Assembly: GCA_018907035.1 (NCBI GenBank)
Contig: JACCIC010000170.1
Coordinates: 486,001-550,000, forward strand
Source of the DNA: Sycobia sp. Sy_11
Lineage: Eukaryota; Arthropoda; Insecta; Hymenoptera; Epichrysomallidae
Direction: 5' to 3'
DNA: 64,000 nucleotides
In this document: positions 1 through 14,043 of the stretch, one piece after another
Layout of the letters: each line of letters starts with the position of its first letter
How positions within the stretch are numbered: position 1 is the stretch's first letter
Notes under the pieces: model-generated
Seen by the model: only the letters and a program-made list of their open reading frames with translations
Databases searched by the model: none
Told to the model about the DNA's origin: nothing
Made by a program: the position numbers and the translations under genes

Positions 1-1780
1 AATAATCTTTACTTGTTATCGATAAAAAGTATATACATTGCTCATAAGTGAATTATAAAATTATTCGTTTATAAATAATAATAATAATCGCGTTTCTACA
101 AAAGTCAATAAGTGATTAATGATGCAAGAGGAGTCCCTGCATCGTATTATCCCCGCACATAAATTATTCCTAAACCGCAGTAATGCTATATACCGAACGA
201 CCGTCTATCGTGAGACGTTGAATAAAACACACGTATTTGTAAAACGATTACTTTTCTGAAGTTTCTACAATAGAAGTACATACACAGACAGGCGCGCTTA
301 TAGCATACAGTTGATATAATAAAATCGAGCTTGATCTATTATATTTTATAAATTGATGATTAGATATAGGTGGAAATACATAAAGCCATTACGTGAATGA
401 TATTACTACATCGTTTAAAAATAAATTTATTAAACAACATTATATTTGCAGTTGATCAATATGCAAATTTCATTCGTTTTCGAGAATATAAGAGAAGTTT
501 TGTAACTGAATTTATTAACAGGCATGTAATTGAGACCACGGAGTTGGCAAACTTTCTTAAGTACACGGCAGGATATGGATTTACTTTCATTGCATAAGAC
601 ATTCAATTAATTTAGTCATCTTTTCAAGTTTCAACGATGAATCATTGACAATCTTGCTTTTACTATTAAAGTGAGATGCAGAAGCTACTCTTAATGACGA
701 ACGAGTTGGAAATGGTGTTAATTATATTTTTTTTTATTCATTTTTTTCCATAAATTATGTATACGGGTTACATCCAACCAATGACCAGGATAATATTTTT
801 ATTGTTTGAGTGAATATATCGAAGTAATGTTTCAAAGAACAAAAAAGACAAGGAAAAAATATGGAATTATTCGATCGGTATAAAAATTTGTCAAAGTAAA
901 GTATCTAGAACATTACAATTCGAAGAGCATTATTAATTACGAAGATTATTGAACCGACTTCGGGCGCTCCTTTTCAGTCTGCTAAGCATTAAATTGTAAC
1001 AAATTCCAATTCCAGTAATTTATTTATTATGAAATGGTTGAACGATTGGCTGTTGTATCGATGGCTATTGTACAATGAAGTTTATATGATTTTGATTATA
1101 CTTACAGAATAGTTAGACGAAATTCAAAAGCCGGAGATAACGTTTCAAGTAATTTTATTCTATAATATATGATTACTAAGGGTGGAATAAATTAAATTAC
1201 TCCGGGGCTAGTTTCTACAATAGCGAGTTCGTCCTCTAGCGGGAAAACAAACACGAATCTAAAGTTTTTACTAAATTTTTACGAGAGTCCATATTTATTC
1301 TTTATTTGTTAAATATTTATTATTGATGTTGGGATGCATTGAAACACCTTCCACGACTCTTAAATTCTCTTGAATCTATACAATCGATTTCTTGAATGCT
1401 ATGTTTGATAAAATATCTGATTATCTATGAAATTACACCTCTAACCATTTTATCTACTACTTATTCCCAAAAAGAGATTATTCGTTGATTATGATATGAG
1501 GATTTCTATAATTTTCGTTTTTGTCATTCAATTAATTTTGTAGTTGAAAAATATTGATTAACAGTCGCCAATCTAGGCATCTGACACTAATAAAAAGTAA
1601 AACGCTGGATTTCTAGTCATTGTATTCATTAATTTTTAACAATATAGACTTTTTTATGAAGAAATTTATTTCAGTCGGGCATATCTTATCATCCGGACCC
1701 TCGATTGTTCGAACTGCAAACCACGACATCGCCGAATCCCATCGGCTTAAAAATCCGGTCGAAAATCTCCTGCGGTCTCT
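1..1780. other. AT-rich intergenic or intronic DNA
   Basis: AT-rich sequence with frequent stops in every frame and no repeat array, tRNA-like box or coding segment that I can support. The short open frame near 397-597 has no signal, domain or splice context to recommend it. Confidence 0.6.
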
Positions 1781-1788
1781 CGCACGCT

Positions 1789-2300
1789 TACACACATACA
1801 CACACGTGCGCGCGCGCGCACTCGCTCGCACGCTCATCGTCCTCGAAAGTTACCCCGCAATCCACCGCAAGTACCGCGCCATCATTGCAAATCTCCGTTC
1901 GAATCATTGCACCGCTCATTACTCAAAGTCGCCTCCTGACACCCCACCGCCGCACTCTCTCGCCTCGCAGCCCCCGATTCGATTTTACGAGCCAATTTAC
2001 TTACACGCGGCCTTTATGACGCCCATATCGTCTTTCTCACTGTGTGCATGTGTGCGTACACACAGAAACAGCAGCCAGCGCGGGCCGCGGGGCGATGCGC
2101 CCCATATATAGAGCCGATCGATATGATCAAACTCGAAGTAGATTATAATCGACCCCCTCTTCATCTCCCGCATCACCACTCCATTGTACACCGATGGCAA
2201 TGTGTAAGCGTACGAGAGAGCGAGCAAGGTAGGGAGGGAGGGGAGAGAGAGAGAGAGAGAGAGAGAGTCACGGGCTTACACGCAGGACTTACGATAATCG
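1789..2300. repeat. GC-rich patch with (CA)n/(CG)n and (GA)n microsatellites
   Basis: A mixed CA and CG tract lies at 1789-1826 and a (GA)n array at about 2243-2267, within a GC-richer, CpG-containing patch. Open frames here are overlapping and low in complexity on both strands, so I do not call genes. A regulatory role such as a GAGA-factor type site is possible but not shown. Confidence 0.6.
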
Positions 2301-4085
2301 CTCCATATACTTGATGCTTCAGAAGCAGCCGATTAATATTCAGGCGTCTAGCCGGTAAAAGTCCTTATCGGGCATTAACGTAATACCCGCTGGATTATTA
2401 AATGCGTGCCGATGACCGAAGGACGGGTGCGTTGTACACACAGCGCGTCGCGGGTTTTAATAATTTTGATAGCTAACTGACGGGGCTTCTGGTGAGCGAT
2501 GCTATGTTTGTGAAGAGGCCGGGACGGGGACCATTTACTTAATTGTGTATATGTGTTCGCCGTAATACCATCCGTAGCCAATGATTTATACACGTGCGGC
2601 CCTGGTAGCCTCGTTCGACAGCACGAGTATCAAGACGCCGATGATATCATTTGGAGGTTGCCTTTCTTTTTTTTGGCTTCTTTTATTCTCGTTCTCCGCT
2701 CTTTCGGGTTCCGATGGGTTTCCAGTGTTATAGCGTCAGCTACAAGGGGAGCAGAGCATCATAGTCCACAGCCATAGCAGTGCTGGCTATATTTTTAATA
2801 TCCTAATGGCTTTCTGTATTATTTAATCTCGTGGCTGGTGCCTTTCGAGCTTGAATTTATAGGCCAGTAGCTCTGGATATTACAATGATATCGCATTTTT
2901 CAAAATGCTCGTATGTACGCAGCCAGTGTAGATTTTTGGTGTACGTGGTAGGCGAAAATAAAAAAATGCGTTCACGTTGAAACCACTCCCACCCTAGACT
3001 GGAATAAATCAGAGGAATACTGGAGGAGCAATTTGAGCACATAGTCAAGATTTTCATCGCAAGCGGAACGTTTCGATGGTTAGAAAATCCATACATGTAC
3101 ACCACATATAAATGTTTATAAAACGAAAAATAGTAATAATCTTGAGAAATTTATAGATCCTATTATAAATGAATGATAAAATCAAAGTTTGAAAATGATT
3201 AATTCATTAATCAATATATGATTCGTGTAATACAGTTACTTTTCACTAGATCAACTGGTTTCCAAACTTTATACATAATAGAAATCAACGTATGGCCAAT
3301 TGGAATGAATTGATATTATAACCAAATATGTTATCAAAAATTAGGTCTATTGAAGGCCTATTATATATAGATAAACTTTTGCCAAGAAAGTAATAAGCAA
3401 AATTTTTCATCTACATATTCTGTCTTAATTCTTATAGACTTGGAATAGTTGATTTGCCCAGTAATTCTTCATTATCTATTTGACCGATTCGGATAACAAA
3501 ATTTTTAAACAAACATTATAGCCCCGGTATTTTTTATAACGTGACTATAGTTTTATCCATATAGATTTTATAGTGTACCTTTGACGTTAAAAACATTACT
3601 TCGGATGCGTTAGACTCAATTGAACGAAGGTGTATACAACATTAATTCCTTAGTAATCGCACCTAATATGTATCGATACATCTAAAATTTCCCGAGCGCG
3701 CACGCCCATTTATAAATATCAAACTTGTTCCGACATCCATAAGCTTTTTCATTCGCGCCCCATCCCCCGCTGTTCGACATAAAATACCGTATACGTGCAA
3801 AATGGTGATTGATACGGACGCCTCGCAATATGATTGATAAAAGCAGTAGGGCCGCAACGTCATATCCGAAACGTTTAAAGCTAAAATCGGCACCGATCGA
3901 ATTCCCACCGATTATCCACGTTACTCACCCTCCCTTATCTATCCATCCCCTCTGTCGTCACCCACGGCATTTTCGCAGTCGCGGGTCATACGGTCACGTT
4001 AGGTACGCCCGCCCCGCCTTGGCAATTAAACGATAAAAGCTGAAAACCCACCCCCGGCAAAAGGTTCGACTTATTTACTTCGAAG
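2301..4085. other. Non-coding DNA of mixed composition
   Basis: Unique-looking sequence, GC-moderate from 2300 to 2850 and about 3690-4080, AT-rich between. I see no supported exon, RNA gene or mobile element. Confidence 0.5.
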
Positions 4086-4115
4086 CGCGTATACGTGAAA
4101 TGTGTTATATGTATG

Positions 4116-4119
<4 letters not shown>

Positions 4120-4167
<48 letters not shown>

Positions 4168-4740
4168 TGTGCGTAGTATCTGTGCGTATGTGTGCGTGTG
4201 TTTGGTCAAGTGCCGGGGCAGAAGCTGGGACTGGACTGCCACCCGTCCTCCTTCTCTTCTACAAACCACTTTGCCTTTGTCCCGGAAGCATCCATTATCC
4301 GTCTGCCGAACGATGAAATAGCCGGGCGTTTTTCCCGCTCCTCTCGCGCGTTGGAGAAGGATGAAGTGGAGTGGGTGGGGGGGGGGGCGCGGGCGGCCAC
4401 GGCGGCGCGTCCATATTGTCCGAGCGAACAATGGTGGGAAAACACGATTTGCTCTGGATTGTTTGTACTCGGCGCGCGTGCGGCTATATACACGACGGGT
4501 ATAATGGGATAAAAAGACCGACGATAAATGGAACGCCGGCTGTCGTTGGCAGTCGGAGTTCTTCCGAATTTTTTCCTCCTTTTTTCGTCGCGGCACAGCG
4601 TCTTCTTCTCCTTCGTCCTTGGCGTGTCTGGCGCGTTCTGTTGAGTTTCCGCGGTAGCTACGCTGGATGCGCAGTGACGCGGATAAAGAGCGGGGAGGGT
4701 AGAGGGGGATGAAGAATGTATCCCTGCACACTCTGAGATC
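4120..4740. repeat. (TA)n array followed by a GC-rich patch with an 11-G run
   Basis: A (TA)n array spans about 4120-4164, followed by a TG-rich tract to about 4202. A run of 11 G lies at 4377-4387 in GC-rich sequence. Overlapping open frames on both strands, including a long minus-strand one over 4105-4866 that runs out into the TA array, reflect low stop density and are not supported as genes. Confidence 0.65.
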
Positions 4741-6130
4741 TCGTTGAGTTCTTGTTTTTTCTTGTCGCCACTTTCGTAATCCATGACGATAACAGCGAAT
4801 ATTAGCCGTATATTTGACGAAATCTGAAAAAAAATTAACGAATGAAAGATAAGATTTCTTTATCACAGATTTTATCGAATTAATAAAAGTGACTTGTCTG
4901 CAGGAAAATTATCTATCTTGTGAAAAAGTATTCAAAAGTATGAATCAATGAGAAAATACTTGCCAATCTGTAATTATATCCGATTACTTTGAACGTGAAA
5001 ATATGAGATAAAAATGTAGGATGAACTATGTGCAGATAATAATACATTGGGTTTTAACATAGTACATAATGTACCGAAAAATGGGATAATCATCTTATTT
5101 CAAAGAAAAATCTACGATTGTGTAGAAATGTACAAATCTGCAAATACAAACAGAATATACAATTAAAAGTGTGCCAATAATATTATAGAAAACTATCGAA
5201 TTTGATTATAAATGATGGATTAGCACGAAGATTCGAGAAGGGCAGAAGTCTCCATGAATACTGGAGTATAATTTCCAAATTTTCAATAGTGTTTGTAATA
5301 CAATGGGCATCTTTCGTATCAATAATTTTTGAATGCCTATACGGTAAAAAAATTAAGTGGAAATGCTGGATTCAAAAGTATGTCGAAAATGTTGCTAACA
5401 TACTTAAAATTTAATTTTGCTGTTACATTTAAATTATAATTTTCCATATTACTGAGGAATTAAATGCTCAACAAGGCATGTAATAATATACTAGAACGAG
5501 CATAATGTTTTAGATAAATTTATATTATGAATTTAAAGTAATTGTTAAGAGTTGTTGCGAAAGTTTAAACATTGTACATGTTATACATTATGTAAAACCT
5601 ATTTACTTTGCAGACATATTTACAATTTAAAGTTAGCACCTTAATTTTGAATTAGTTATAATAAAGCAGATTTAATTCAAAACTGTATGAAGTTTATATT
5701 CGCGTATATATTCTTGAAGTTTCGCCCTTGAAGAAGGTTACATCTGTCTCAAAGGCTAATTATATAATCAGCTATGATTATGCGGTTCGACACGACAATG
5801 CGCTTTGATGAACTTTTGCAAGAATATAATGATGAAAATGTCTATCGTGATTAATAATTACTAAGCAATCTTTTGTCACTGTATGAGCTATGGATAAACT
5901 TGAAATTTTGATTTAATTCCAGGCCATTTTGTATTCAGAATTCTCAAATATTGATCGAGCTCAGCTCAGCTGATATCCCGAACGCGTGAGCGATGATAAT
6001 GCACACCTAGCGAAGATTTCCCCCTTGGCAAATGTTTAGGTAATGAGTACAGGGGCACACAAAGCCGATCAATCGCTGGCTCCTTATAGGTATACTGGGT
6101 CAATAAAGCATTACAGGCGCTGCGTGTAAA
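4741..6130. other. AT-rich intergenic or intronic DNA
   Basis: AT-rich sequence without a repeat array or convincing coding segment. A 70-codon open frame at 5202-5414 has no recognisable domain and no supporting context. Confidence 0.5.
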
Positions 6131-6134
6131 TGGT

Positions 6135-6370
6135 GGAAGAGAGGAAGGAAGAGAGGGAGAGGGAGAGGGAGAGAGAGAGAGAGGGAGAGAACGCATTCTT
6201 CGCTGCAATTATGAACCTCTCCACTTAGATATTTACTAGATTAAGCACTGGAGGTTTTTTTCGTATACAATGCTCTTTGGCGCGATGTAGATATACATAC
6301 ATGCATACACACATATATGCATAAATACATGCATACATACGCACATACATACAGACATGCACATATAAAT
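6135..6370. repeat. Imperfect (GA)n tract and degenerate (TACA)n tract
   Basis: An imperfect purine tract of GA and GGGA units lies at 6135-6190. About 100 bases on, 6289-6367 is a degenerate ACAT/ACAC tract. The Tyr-Met-Cys-rich minus-strand frame over the second tract is a translation of the repeat. Confidence 0.7.
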
Positions 6371-7640
6371 ACAACATCTTATCTGAAATTGAATCGAATA
6401 CATGTCGGGATGTCGTCCAAATCGTGTATGTTGCGTGCGCGCGCGGACGCGTGTGGGTCATCCCATTGAACGGCATGATATATTAAGATCCCCCGGCAGC
6501 GATAAGCTCATATAATTATAGTTATTAATTCACTTTGAACACTCTATTAATCTAAATAATTGTTGTGGCTGGCAAGGGGTTAAGGGTAAATGTGAAGGAT
6601 GCAACGGGGAATGAGGATCGGTTTGAAGTTGAATAAATCTATATGTTAATCTTATTACTTTGAATACACGCGCGGACATCTTATAATTACACATAGAAAG
6701 AATGTTTTACCGTACTTGATCGATAAACAAGTATTGGCTTCTATGGACAAGGGCAAATGTAACTGACATTGTGTATTATTGAATATTGAATTTGATTTCT
6801 TACGCCGTTCACGATGTAATAATATAGTTATTTCGAGGACGTGGAATCTTTTCAACAACGCGTAAAATTCATAACTTAATATTGTGCTAATGTATACGAA
6901 TTATTATTTGAACTGTTATTTAAATTTTGTGTTTGTAAGTCATCGTATATTAATATTTTACGTTTAACGTTTTTTATGTTTCCATTTTTATAATTAATTA
7001 TCTTTTGTCCGAATAAAAGTACTTGACATGGTCGACGAAGCGCCAAAGAAACTTCGCAGGAGTATAGTTTAACGATAAAACGATTTAATTATTGAAATAT
7101 TTCCTGCCCTGAATCAAGTTGAGACGAACGTTTGAATCTTAAAGTAAAATTTTCCATTGCAGCCGTTCATTGTTTGTTGCAAGTTGTAAAAATTTAACGT
7201 CATCGGTATAACTCGCATACATAGTCGCATACATAAATGTCAGTTATCAGTTATGATCGATTTTATTCTGTAGAGTTCCCAATACTCGTTTATAGATGCG
7301 CAATTCGAAATTATGTGACTTTTATTTTTAATAGATTTACATATGTAGTTGTATGTTAGCCAAAGTCTCACATTTATTCGCCCGTAATCGGTCAAAATTC
7401 TTCAAAAATAATCTGTGAAATGGCTCTTTTGTATTAATAATCACCCCGATTTTGCCATGCAGTCCTCATTTTCAGGAGTAAATAAAAATTTTCTCCCATC
7501 ATAGTTTAATCCTACCGCGCGGAGCTATACGATTCTATCTCGAATTTCTCTAGGAGCAGACATTCCAAACCGGAAACGATCCAACAATACTTTTTGTATT
7601 AACGAGGCTAACCGTGAAAATGGAGCTCAAAGTGATCCTC
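6371..7640. other. AT-rich DNA without a supported gene
   Basis: Apart from a short (GC)n stretch near 6437-6445, this is AT-rich unique sequence. No splice-bounded coding segment or repeat family was recognised. Confidence 0.5.
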
Positions 7641-8153
7641 CATGAATTATTCCCGCGGATAATCTGCGTCGTCCACGAAGCTCGCGCACGCGCTATTGAA
7701 TCCCAAATGCCGGGGCGACGTTAAAGAGTCAAACCCCGAGCCCGACCCGGCGGAACGCCCCACGGCGCTCCCCTCTTCTTTCTTCCTCTATAGAACCTAA
7801 AAGGAAAACATGGGGAGGGGCCGGGGGTACGCGCGTATATACAAACCGTTGCTTACATTCGAGAACTCAACACCCCGTAAAACGCGCCCGGCGAAAACAT
7901 TTCGCGCGCGCGCGCTTATGCCAAAGCTCACGGGATCGAGGAGGGGCCAGCAAAAGGGATCACGCCACCCCAGTCTATCTACAGTGAAGCGAGGGGGGGG
8001 GGAGATTATCTCGAACGCGCGTGTAAGGATAACAACGACGGGGTTCCCCTGCGCGCCCCATATATATACTCTCACCTGTGCAGCCGGGACTCATAATAAT
8101 TGTAGAGTAGGATTGCATGCAAGGGTGATCCGCAAAGAGGGAGCGAGAGAAGG

Positions 8154-8196
<43 letters not shown>

Positions 8197-8236
8197 GGGT
8201 CTCGGAACGATACAGCAGTAAGGGTACGACTCTCTA

Positions 8237-8278
<42 letters not shown>

Positions 8279-8692
8279 TTCCTTCTCCATCTTTCTCTAG
8301 GTTATAATGAAAAAAGCAAATTGAGCCCCTGCTTTCGCGCGTTCATTTTTTGACGGACACAGTGGTGCCATGTGTTCGGTGCGTTGAAGAAGGAGAGATT
8401 GAGGGAGCCCTTTTGTTTCTCTCTCTCTCTCTCTCTCCCTCTCTCTCTGCCTATCTTCCCCTTTGGATACACTCTCTATTTCTGGAATTTGCATGACAGA
8501 GAACCGGCCTCCTCGTAAACAGGAGTCCGATATGCGTAAGATCGGGTTTTGCGGTTCGGGGTTGCAACCCACGTGCGCGTTGTATGCTGCCCAAAACATG
8601 CGACACTAATGCGCTGGGGAGGGGTGGTCTGCTGGTTCCTTTATCAGTCGACCATGCCCCAAGGCTATACAGTAGTATTATAGAGTGAGAAG

Positions 8693-8772
<80 letters not shown>

Positions 8773-8820
8773 ATGTGATCTCACGCGCGTGCGTGTAATC
8801 TGTGGGGAGGGAGTTTGTTG
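7641..8820. repeat. GC-rich patch with clustered GA, CT and TA arrays
   Basis: A CpG-rich patch (about 7640-8080, with a 10-G run at 7993-8002) passes into microsatellites: (GA)n at 8159-8194, (CT)n at 8239-8275, a CT-rich tract at 8418-8449, and a compound (TA)n 8697-8740 plus (GA)n 8741-8771. The GA and CT arrays at 8159-8275 are complementary and about 44 bases apart. Arg-Glu and Ser-Leu open frames here are artefacts of the arrays. Confidence 0.75.
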
Positions 8821-9400
8821 CTGTATTTTTTACAGGACTTGTGGATGATTTCGGTGTATAGGAGATTAATGCCTGTAGTACAGTCCGTGTTGAAAGTAAA
8901 AGTTTATAGAAAATTTTAATATTTTAGACGAGATTTTTTAAAACATCTGCGTAAAAGCGTATAGAGCAACATAAAAAAACACACATTTTTATCCAGGAAT
9001 AAATATTGTTTAAATTGATGAACCATGGAGCTAATCTTTATGCGCCGCTGAAACGCATATTAATAAAAGATTAATTTAAAATAATTATTATTCATCCTGA
9101 CATAAAGCAATATTCAAAGTAACGACAAATTAATGCTTTAATTCGGAAAAAATATGAAACTAGTTATAAGTAATTTTTATCAATGTATAATCTCTAGATT
9201 ATACTAGATAATCGTTGTATAAGAAGGATAGAATGTTCAAAATCCTATGCTTTCGCTCATTTTATCTTTGATGTGGATTGTAGTGCATTAACCAGTAAAA
9301 ACGGTCAATTAATAGAATGTATTCGACTATGTCGTAATATCTAAAAATTTCTCATCGGTAAATGAAATAATATTAGCAGCGAAGGATCGAAATAGCGATC
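8821..9400. other. AT-rich DNA without a supported gene
   Basis: AT-rich unique sequence; nothing recognised. Confidence 0.5.
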
Positions 9401-9728
9401 GTGTTGCCGGAAGTCTTCCCATCAGACCGATCGGACAGGAGCAGTATTAATCGCCGTGGGTCAACTCAGAAATCCCCGAAAACGGGGATGGAAATAGCGC
9501 GACACCAGCTATCGCATTATAACGGAGTTGACGTATTCCAACGAGCTACGCCTCGTTAAGCATTACGCATGTACGGGAGCGCGCGCGCGCGCACATTCCT
9601 CATTTCGCCGCGGGTCGCGGCCCGCCCGTGGAAAATCGCGACGCGTTGGGCTCGTGACGCGTGCGTGTATGTAAATGTGTGCGCGTCTGTGTGTGTCGAT
9701 TTACGCTTGTATAGATATATATATAGTG

Positions 9729-9773
<45 letters not shown>

Positions 9774-10085
9774 TGGTGATACTGCAAGCCACGCGACATA
9801 TTTAACACGGCTCCCGATGTAAACGTCCGTGTCCCCGCGCGCTATGCAGTCCCGTGTGGGCTGCACGCGCGGCTGGCGGCGGCTTTGACGCGCGTTTCGC
9901 GCAGTGCCGGGCTCCATGTAGAGCGATATGACGGCCTGGGCGTCATTTGTAAACAGCGCGTCGTTTCGATGGAAGGGTACAGGGCGAGCGTTGTCGTTGT
10001 TCCTAAGCCCGCACTGATTAACCGAAAACGCTTCCGCGCTGCCGGGATTGCGTACTGTGGGAACAGTTTGGGCGAGGATTGAGAT
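9401..10085. repeat. GC-rich patch with a (TA)n array
   Basis: CpG-rich sequence flanks a (TA)n array at 9732-9770. A short AGTGGTGAT motif occurs on both sides of the array (about 9725-9732 and 9772-9780), suggesting local duplication around it. No coding segment is supported. Confidence 0.6.
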
Positions 10086-11930
10086 TCAAAACTGGATTAA
10101 TCGCGCGTCCTTTAAAGTTGAAGGAATATTTTATTGGAGTATTAGTGCGTTGGAAGTTGGAAATGAGATAGGGAATTTGGATGTAATATGTTTAATCGAA
10201 ATTTCATCATCCGTAGAGTAATTTCCATTGATTGTAATACATTCGTTGTAATACTTTTTTTCTTCGATTCTTCAACACAATATTTAAGTTCACTTTCTAT
10301 TGGTTCTACCAGACTATATGTCTTTCAATTTTTCTACAGATCGAATGTGTTTTTTTTTTTTCATGTATGTTTGTAAATCTAGGAAAGAAAAATAAGTTGT
10401 TATACGAGGGCAGACGAATGTGATACCGTACGTGCAAGTTGGATGTTTTCATGATCAGCGAATTCTTAATACAGATTCAATCTTTAGATAAAATTTACTG
10501 AATTTTACCGAGTAAAATCTCACCGAGTTGTTGAATGGTCCTTCGTTGATTTCGATGATCGTAGAAATAGAAGATCCTAATACTGGATTTCTCAAATGTT
10601 TATCGTCTTGTTAGAGAAGGTAGGAGAGGATTCCTTGTGATTCTATGTCGTGGTCGAAAACATGCTATAAGGATTCATTATCAAGTTATGAAATTTATAA
10701 AATTAATTTGAGATTTCATTCAATTGAAATCGCTGTCCTTTGATCGATAAGGGAAACGATAATTACAAATTAGAATCGAATCATTGTGATGTGTACAATA
10801 TTGAAAAGTTTTCGAAACTAATCCAGATGACCATCTGTATATCTTACAAAATTTACTAGTGTTCCAGCTTCGATTTGGAAAACAAGGAGATTGAGTTTTT
10901 TGACGTTATATCTCGTCCTTGAACTGTGTCTAGAACGAGATCGTTGATCTTCAATTGATAATTTTTCATTGTTGAAGCTCGAAAACAAATTGGAAATAGG
11001 TGTTGTTATGGTAGATATTATTTTCACGAGCATGTATTAAATTGTTGTAGTCTAGTAAATGACTCTTCAATCAAAAACGGAATTCTATAGCAGTGTTATG
11101 TAAGGTCATTTCGTTACTTTATTGAATCGTAATACTCGTAAATATTAAAAATATTGAAAAGAAGAAGTATTTAACTAGAAGAAAATTAACAAAATAGTTA
11201 TCATATTCCCATGATTGTAGAGTTTGACATGTTGTGGTTGATGTCTGTCGTTTCAAAAGTCTATAAATCGAATAAAAAATATCTAAACGATATAACACAC
11301 AAAACATCAACGTCTACAGACAGCTGTACATGCATATAGATGACAATCACGTTCCAATCGATTGTAAACATACTAAGATATTGGCTCAAGAATATCTAAA
11401 TGAAATACTTATGTTTCGAAAATAGTATTTCTACATATCCATATTAATAGTTTTAATACATGGTTCTGTACAACTAATTTAAAAACGTAGTATAAAATGT
11501 CATCTATGGACGTCTGTTCTGGTTTACCTGTTACTACTTGACACTAATTCTGTACCTGGCAGATCATGCATATTCGTGCACAAAATTTCTTTCTCTTAAC
11601 GACTCCACAATTGTAATGATATCATCTAATGGGCGTTTAAGCGTCTATTCGCTTGTGACACATTTGGATTATTTCCAATGTGGTGAAATAGGGAAAATAA
11701 GATATAATTTATGACAATTGTTTGCCTTCAGCAAGTGCCAAAACAATAAAGATGTTTCAAACGTTGACATGAAAATAAAATCTTTCGTTATTCGTTAAAA
11801 ATGCATTTCTCGTATAGCGATACCATTATCATATATTATAAACAATTTCATATATATTATTAGTAATAAAAAACCAACGTTATATAAATACTAAAAAATC
11901 AAAGAAGCAAATAAATCCGATTTTTCACTT
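10086..11930. other. AT-rich DNA without a supported gene
   Basis: No repeat array. Minus-strand open frames at 10818-11033 and 11119-11310 look less repetitive than most, but they have no start or splice context and no domain I recognise. Confidence 0.45.
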
Positions 11931-12242
11931 TTCATTATGTTCTTCGTAGTTTAGACGCCGATGGTAGTTCATCGAAGTAAAAAGTATTTGTTGCCCCACA
12001 GCGAACTTTTCTGCCCGCTTGCTACTTCGCCCGCGCAGCTTTTGACGTTTATTAGAAAATCGCGCGTCAACGCGCATCAGAATAATGCCCGTTATGGATA
12101 AAAAATCGATCGAGTTAAAAATATTCACCGATTGCGCATGCCGGCACCGGTCGATAGCGAATGTCGCCACAAATCATCCGCGATCCGATTTTTTCCTCCT
12201 TACCGATTCTTCTCTAGCTTCGCACCTCAAACTCCCGTTCGT

Positions 12243-12285
<43 letters not shown>

Positions 12286-12960
12286 GCAGCATGAGGGTCC
12301 AATCAAAGCCGCTCTAACGTTCGCAATTACGAACAATTCGCGCGCCCGCGCGCGCGTGTCGAGGGAAATGTCCGTGACACGCTTCTCGCCCGAGAGCCGC
12401 CGAAGCTTCCGGCGAAGGATTAATCAATCTTCGTCTTGCTCCGGCGACTCTCCGCCGCTAATGTGCGCGAGCGCAGCTCCCCCTCGCGGAACTTTCGCCA
12501 CCCCCGACCCCCAACCCCGACGCCGGCGTGCTAATTCACCGCGGGCAATGCGTTATATCTGCGGAATTCCACACTCCCCCCCCGCCCCACCGTCGTCAGT
12601 TCGAACTCTCGCTCTCCGTCCCGTTCTCGCTCGGTTCGCCGTTCTCTGTCGGTAATTACGCCCGCTCTCGCCCAATAACCAAATTCCCCTCCCCGCGAAT
12701 TTTAACAGGCGGCCAAGTCTATAACCACGCGGCCCACATTGTCCTTCCCGTTCCCCCGAACGCTCCGTCCCATTTTCCCCGTTTACGTTTCTCTTATACC
12801 ATTCGTCTTTTGCGCGTTCCCTCGCTTTGTTCTTTACGCGGGAATTCACTTACCCCGAAATTCGACCCTTTTGTCCCTCTAACTCGGGATTAATCGTGTT
12901 TTCTTTGACAGGCAAAGCGCGACGAACGGCGACCTATCTTTTGTCGTAACGGCCGGGGAT
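11931..12960. repeat. CpG-rich patch with a (GA)n array
   Basis: A GC-rich, CpG-dense segment with a (GA)n array at 12247-12283. Low stop density gives overlapping open frames on both strands, none with a domain. This could be a promoter- or enhancer-type CpG-rich segment; that is inference from composition. Confidence 0.55.
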
Positions 12961-13930
12961 TACGGATCTATGACATAAGCCAAATGAGGGTTACTTCTTT
13001 ATCTCGCGATTTGCAAGCCATTCGATAGGATTTCCGTTTTTTTCGCTTCATAAAATTATCTTCCTCATGTTAATCAAGGTTTACATTTTTATGATATGTA
13101 TTGTTAAGAAAATTTAAGGCTTTTAACATAAGAATTCAATCTCTTGAAATTATGTTCGATTTCGTACATATTTTGCGTGTCTTTTTAATTCCATATTCAG
13201 AATATGGTATATTATTTAAGGCATGACAGAAGGCTTTCTGACAGATATTGCAAACGCGTTTCGATAGCGTTCTGTCTTATGATGTTCTCAAAAAATCAAC
13301 ATCGTGATACACTAAATTCTCATTTAATGTTACAGAAGATTGATGTTGATGTTCAGACTGTTGATGATCAGAAAAAAATTGATATCATGTAGTAGAGCAT
13401 GTTCCCGAAAAAGTGGAGGGTTATATTATATATTTGAATACTTTAGTTGATCAATCAATAATGTGAATTGTTAGCCGAGATGAACTTTCAAAATTGACGA
13501 TCATCCAAACAAAAGCTTAATTTATCGCGCAATTCTGAACATTAATTTTTTAGATGCGTCAAACTATGGGCATAAATAAGGCGAGTTTAAACCTTCAATC
13601 AGTAAGTTTACCTTCATAATGATGAGCGGCGTATCTTTGAAACTTGTACTGATTGTGAGGCTCTTTAACTGTATGTGAGTAGATAAATCTTTATGTACGA
13701 GTAATTTTACTCAATATGGTATCCTATACCAGTTTGAAATTGAAGCTTTTTTTTTTTATTTCCTTGGAAGTAAAAACTTACAAGAGACCATGGTCTAATT
13801 GAGGGATCTCGAACTGTGCATCAATTTAAAAATTACAGATACGATAATAGAACACTTACTTAAATTATCAATTGTGTTAAAATAACTTTCCTTAAAGGAC
13901 TAAGACCACCACAATATCAAGCGTATTCAA
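12961..13930. other. AT-rich DNA without a supported gene
   Basis: AT-rich unique sequence with one short open frame at 13204-13392 that has no supporting feature. Confidence 0.45.
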
Positions 13931-14043
13931 TACTCCCCCGCTCCGTTCCTAGAATCAATCGTGATCGATCGACGACTCGCGCGTCATCGTTTGTCGATCA
14001 CGCCGAGAACTCCCGACGCCTGGTCACAGCATATCGAGCACCC

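Noticed and set aside
1620..2111. 163-codon open frame on the plus strand
   Set aside because: Low-complexity His/Thr/Arg-rich translation of CA and CG tracts, overlapped by another open frame; no domain.
4105..4866. 253-codon open frame on the minus strand
   Set aside because: It runs from low-stop GC-rich sequence into the (TA)n array, overlaps several other open frames, and has no domain or splice context.
8697..8771. Tyr-Ile and Ser-Leu repeat proteins
   Set aside because: Direct translations of (TA)n and (GA)n/(CT)n arrays, as at all other such arrays in the window.
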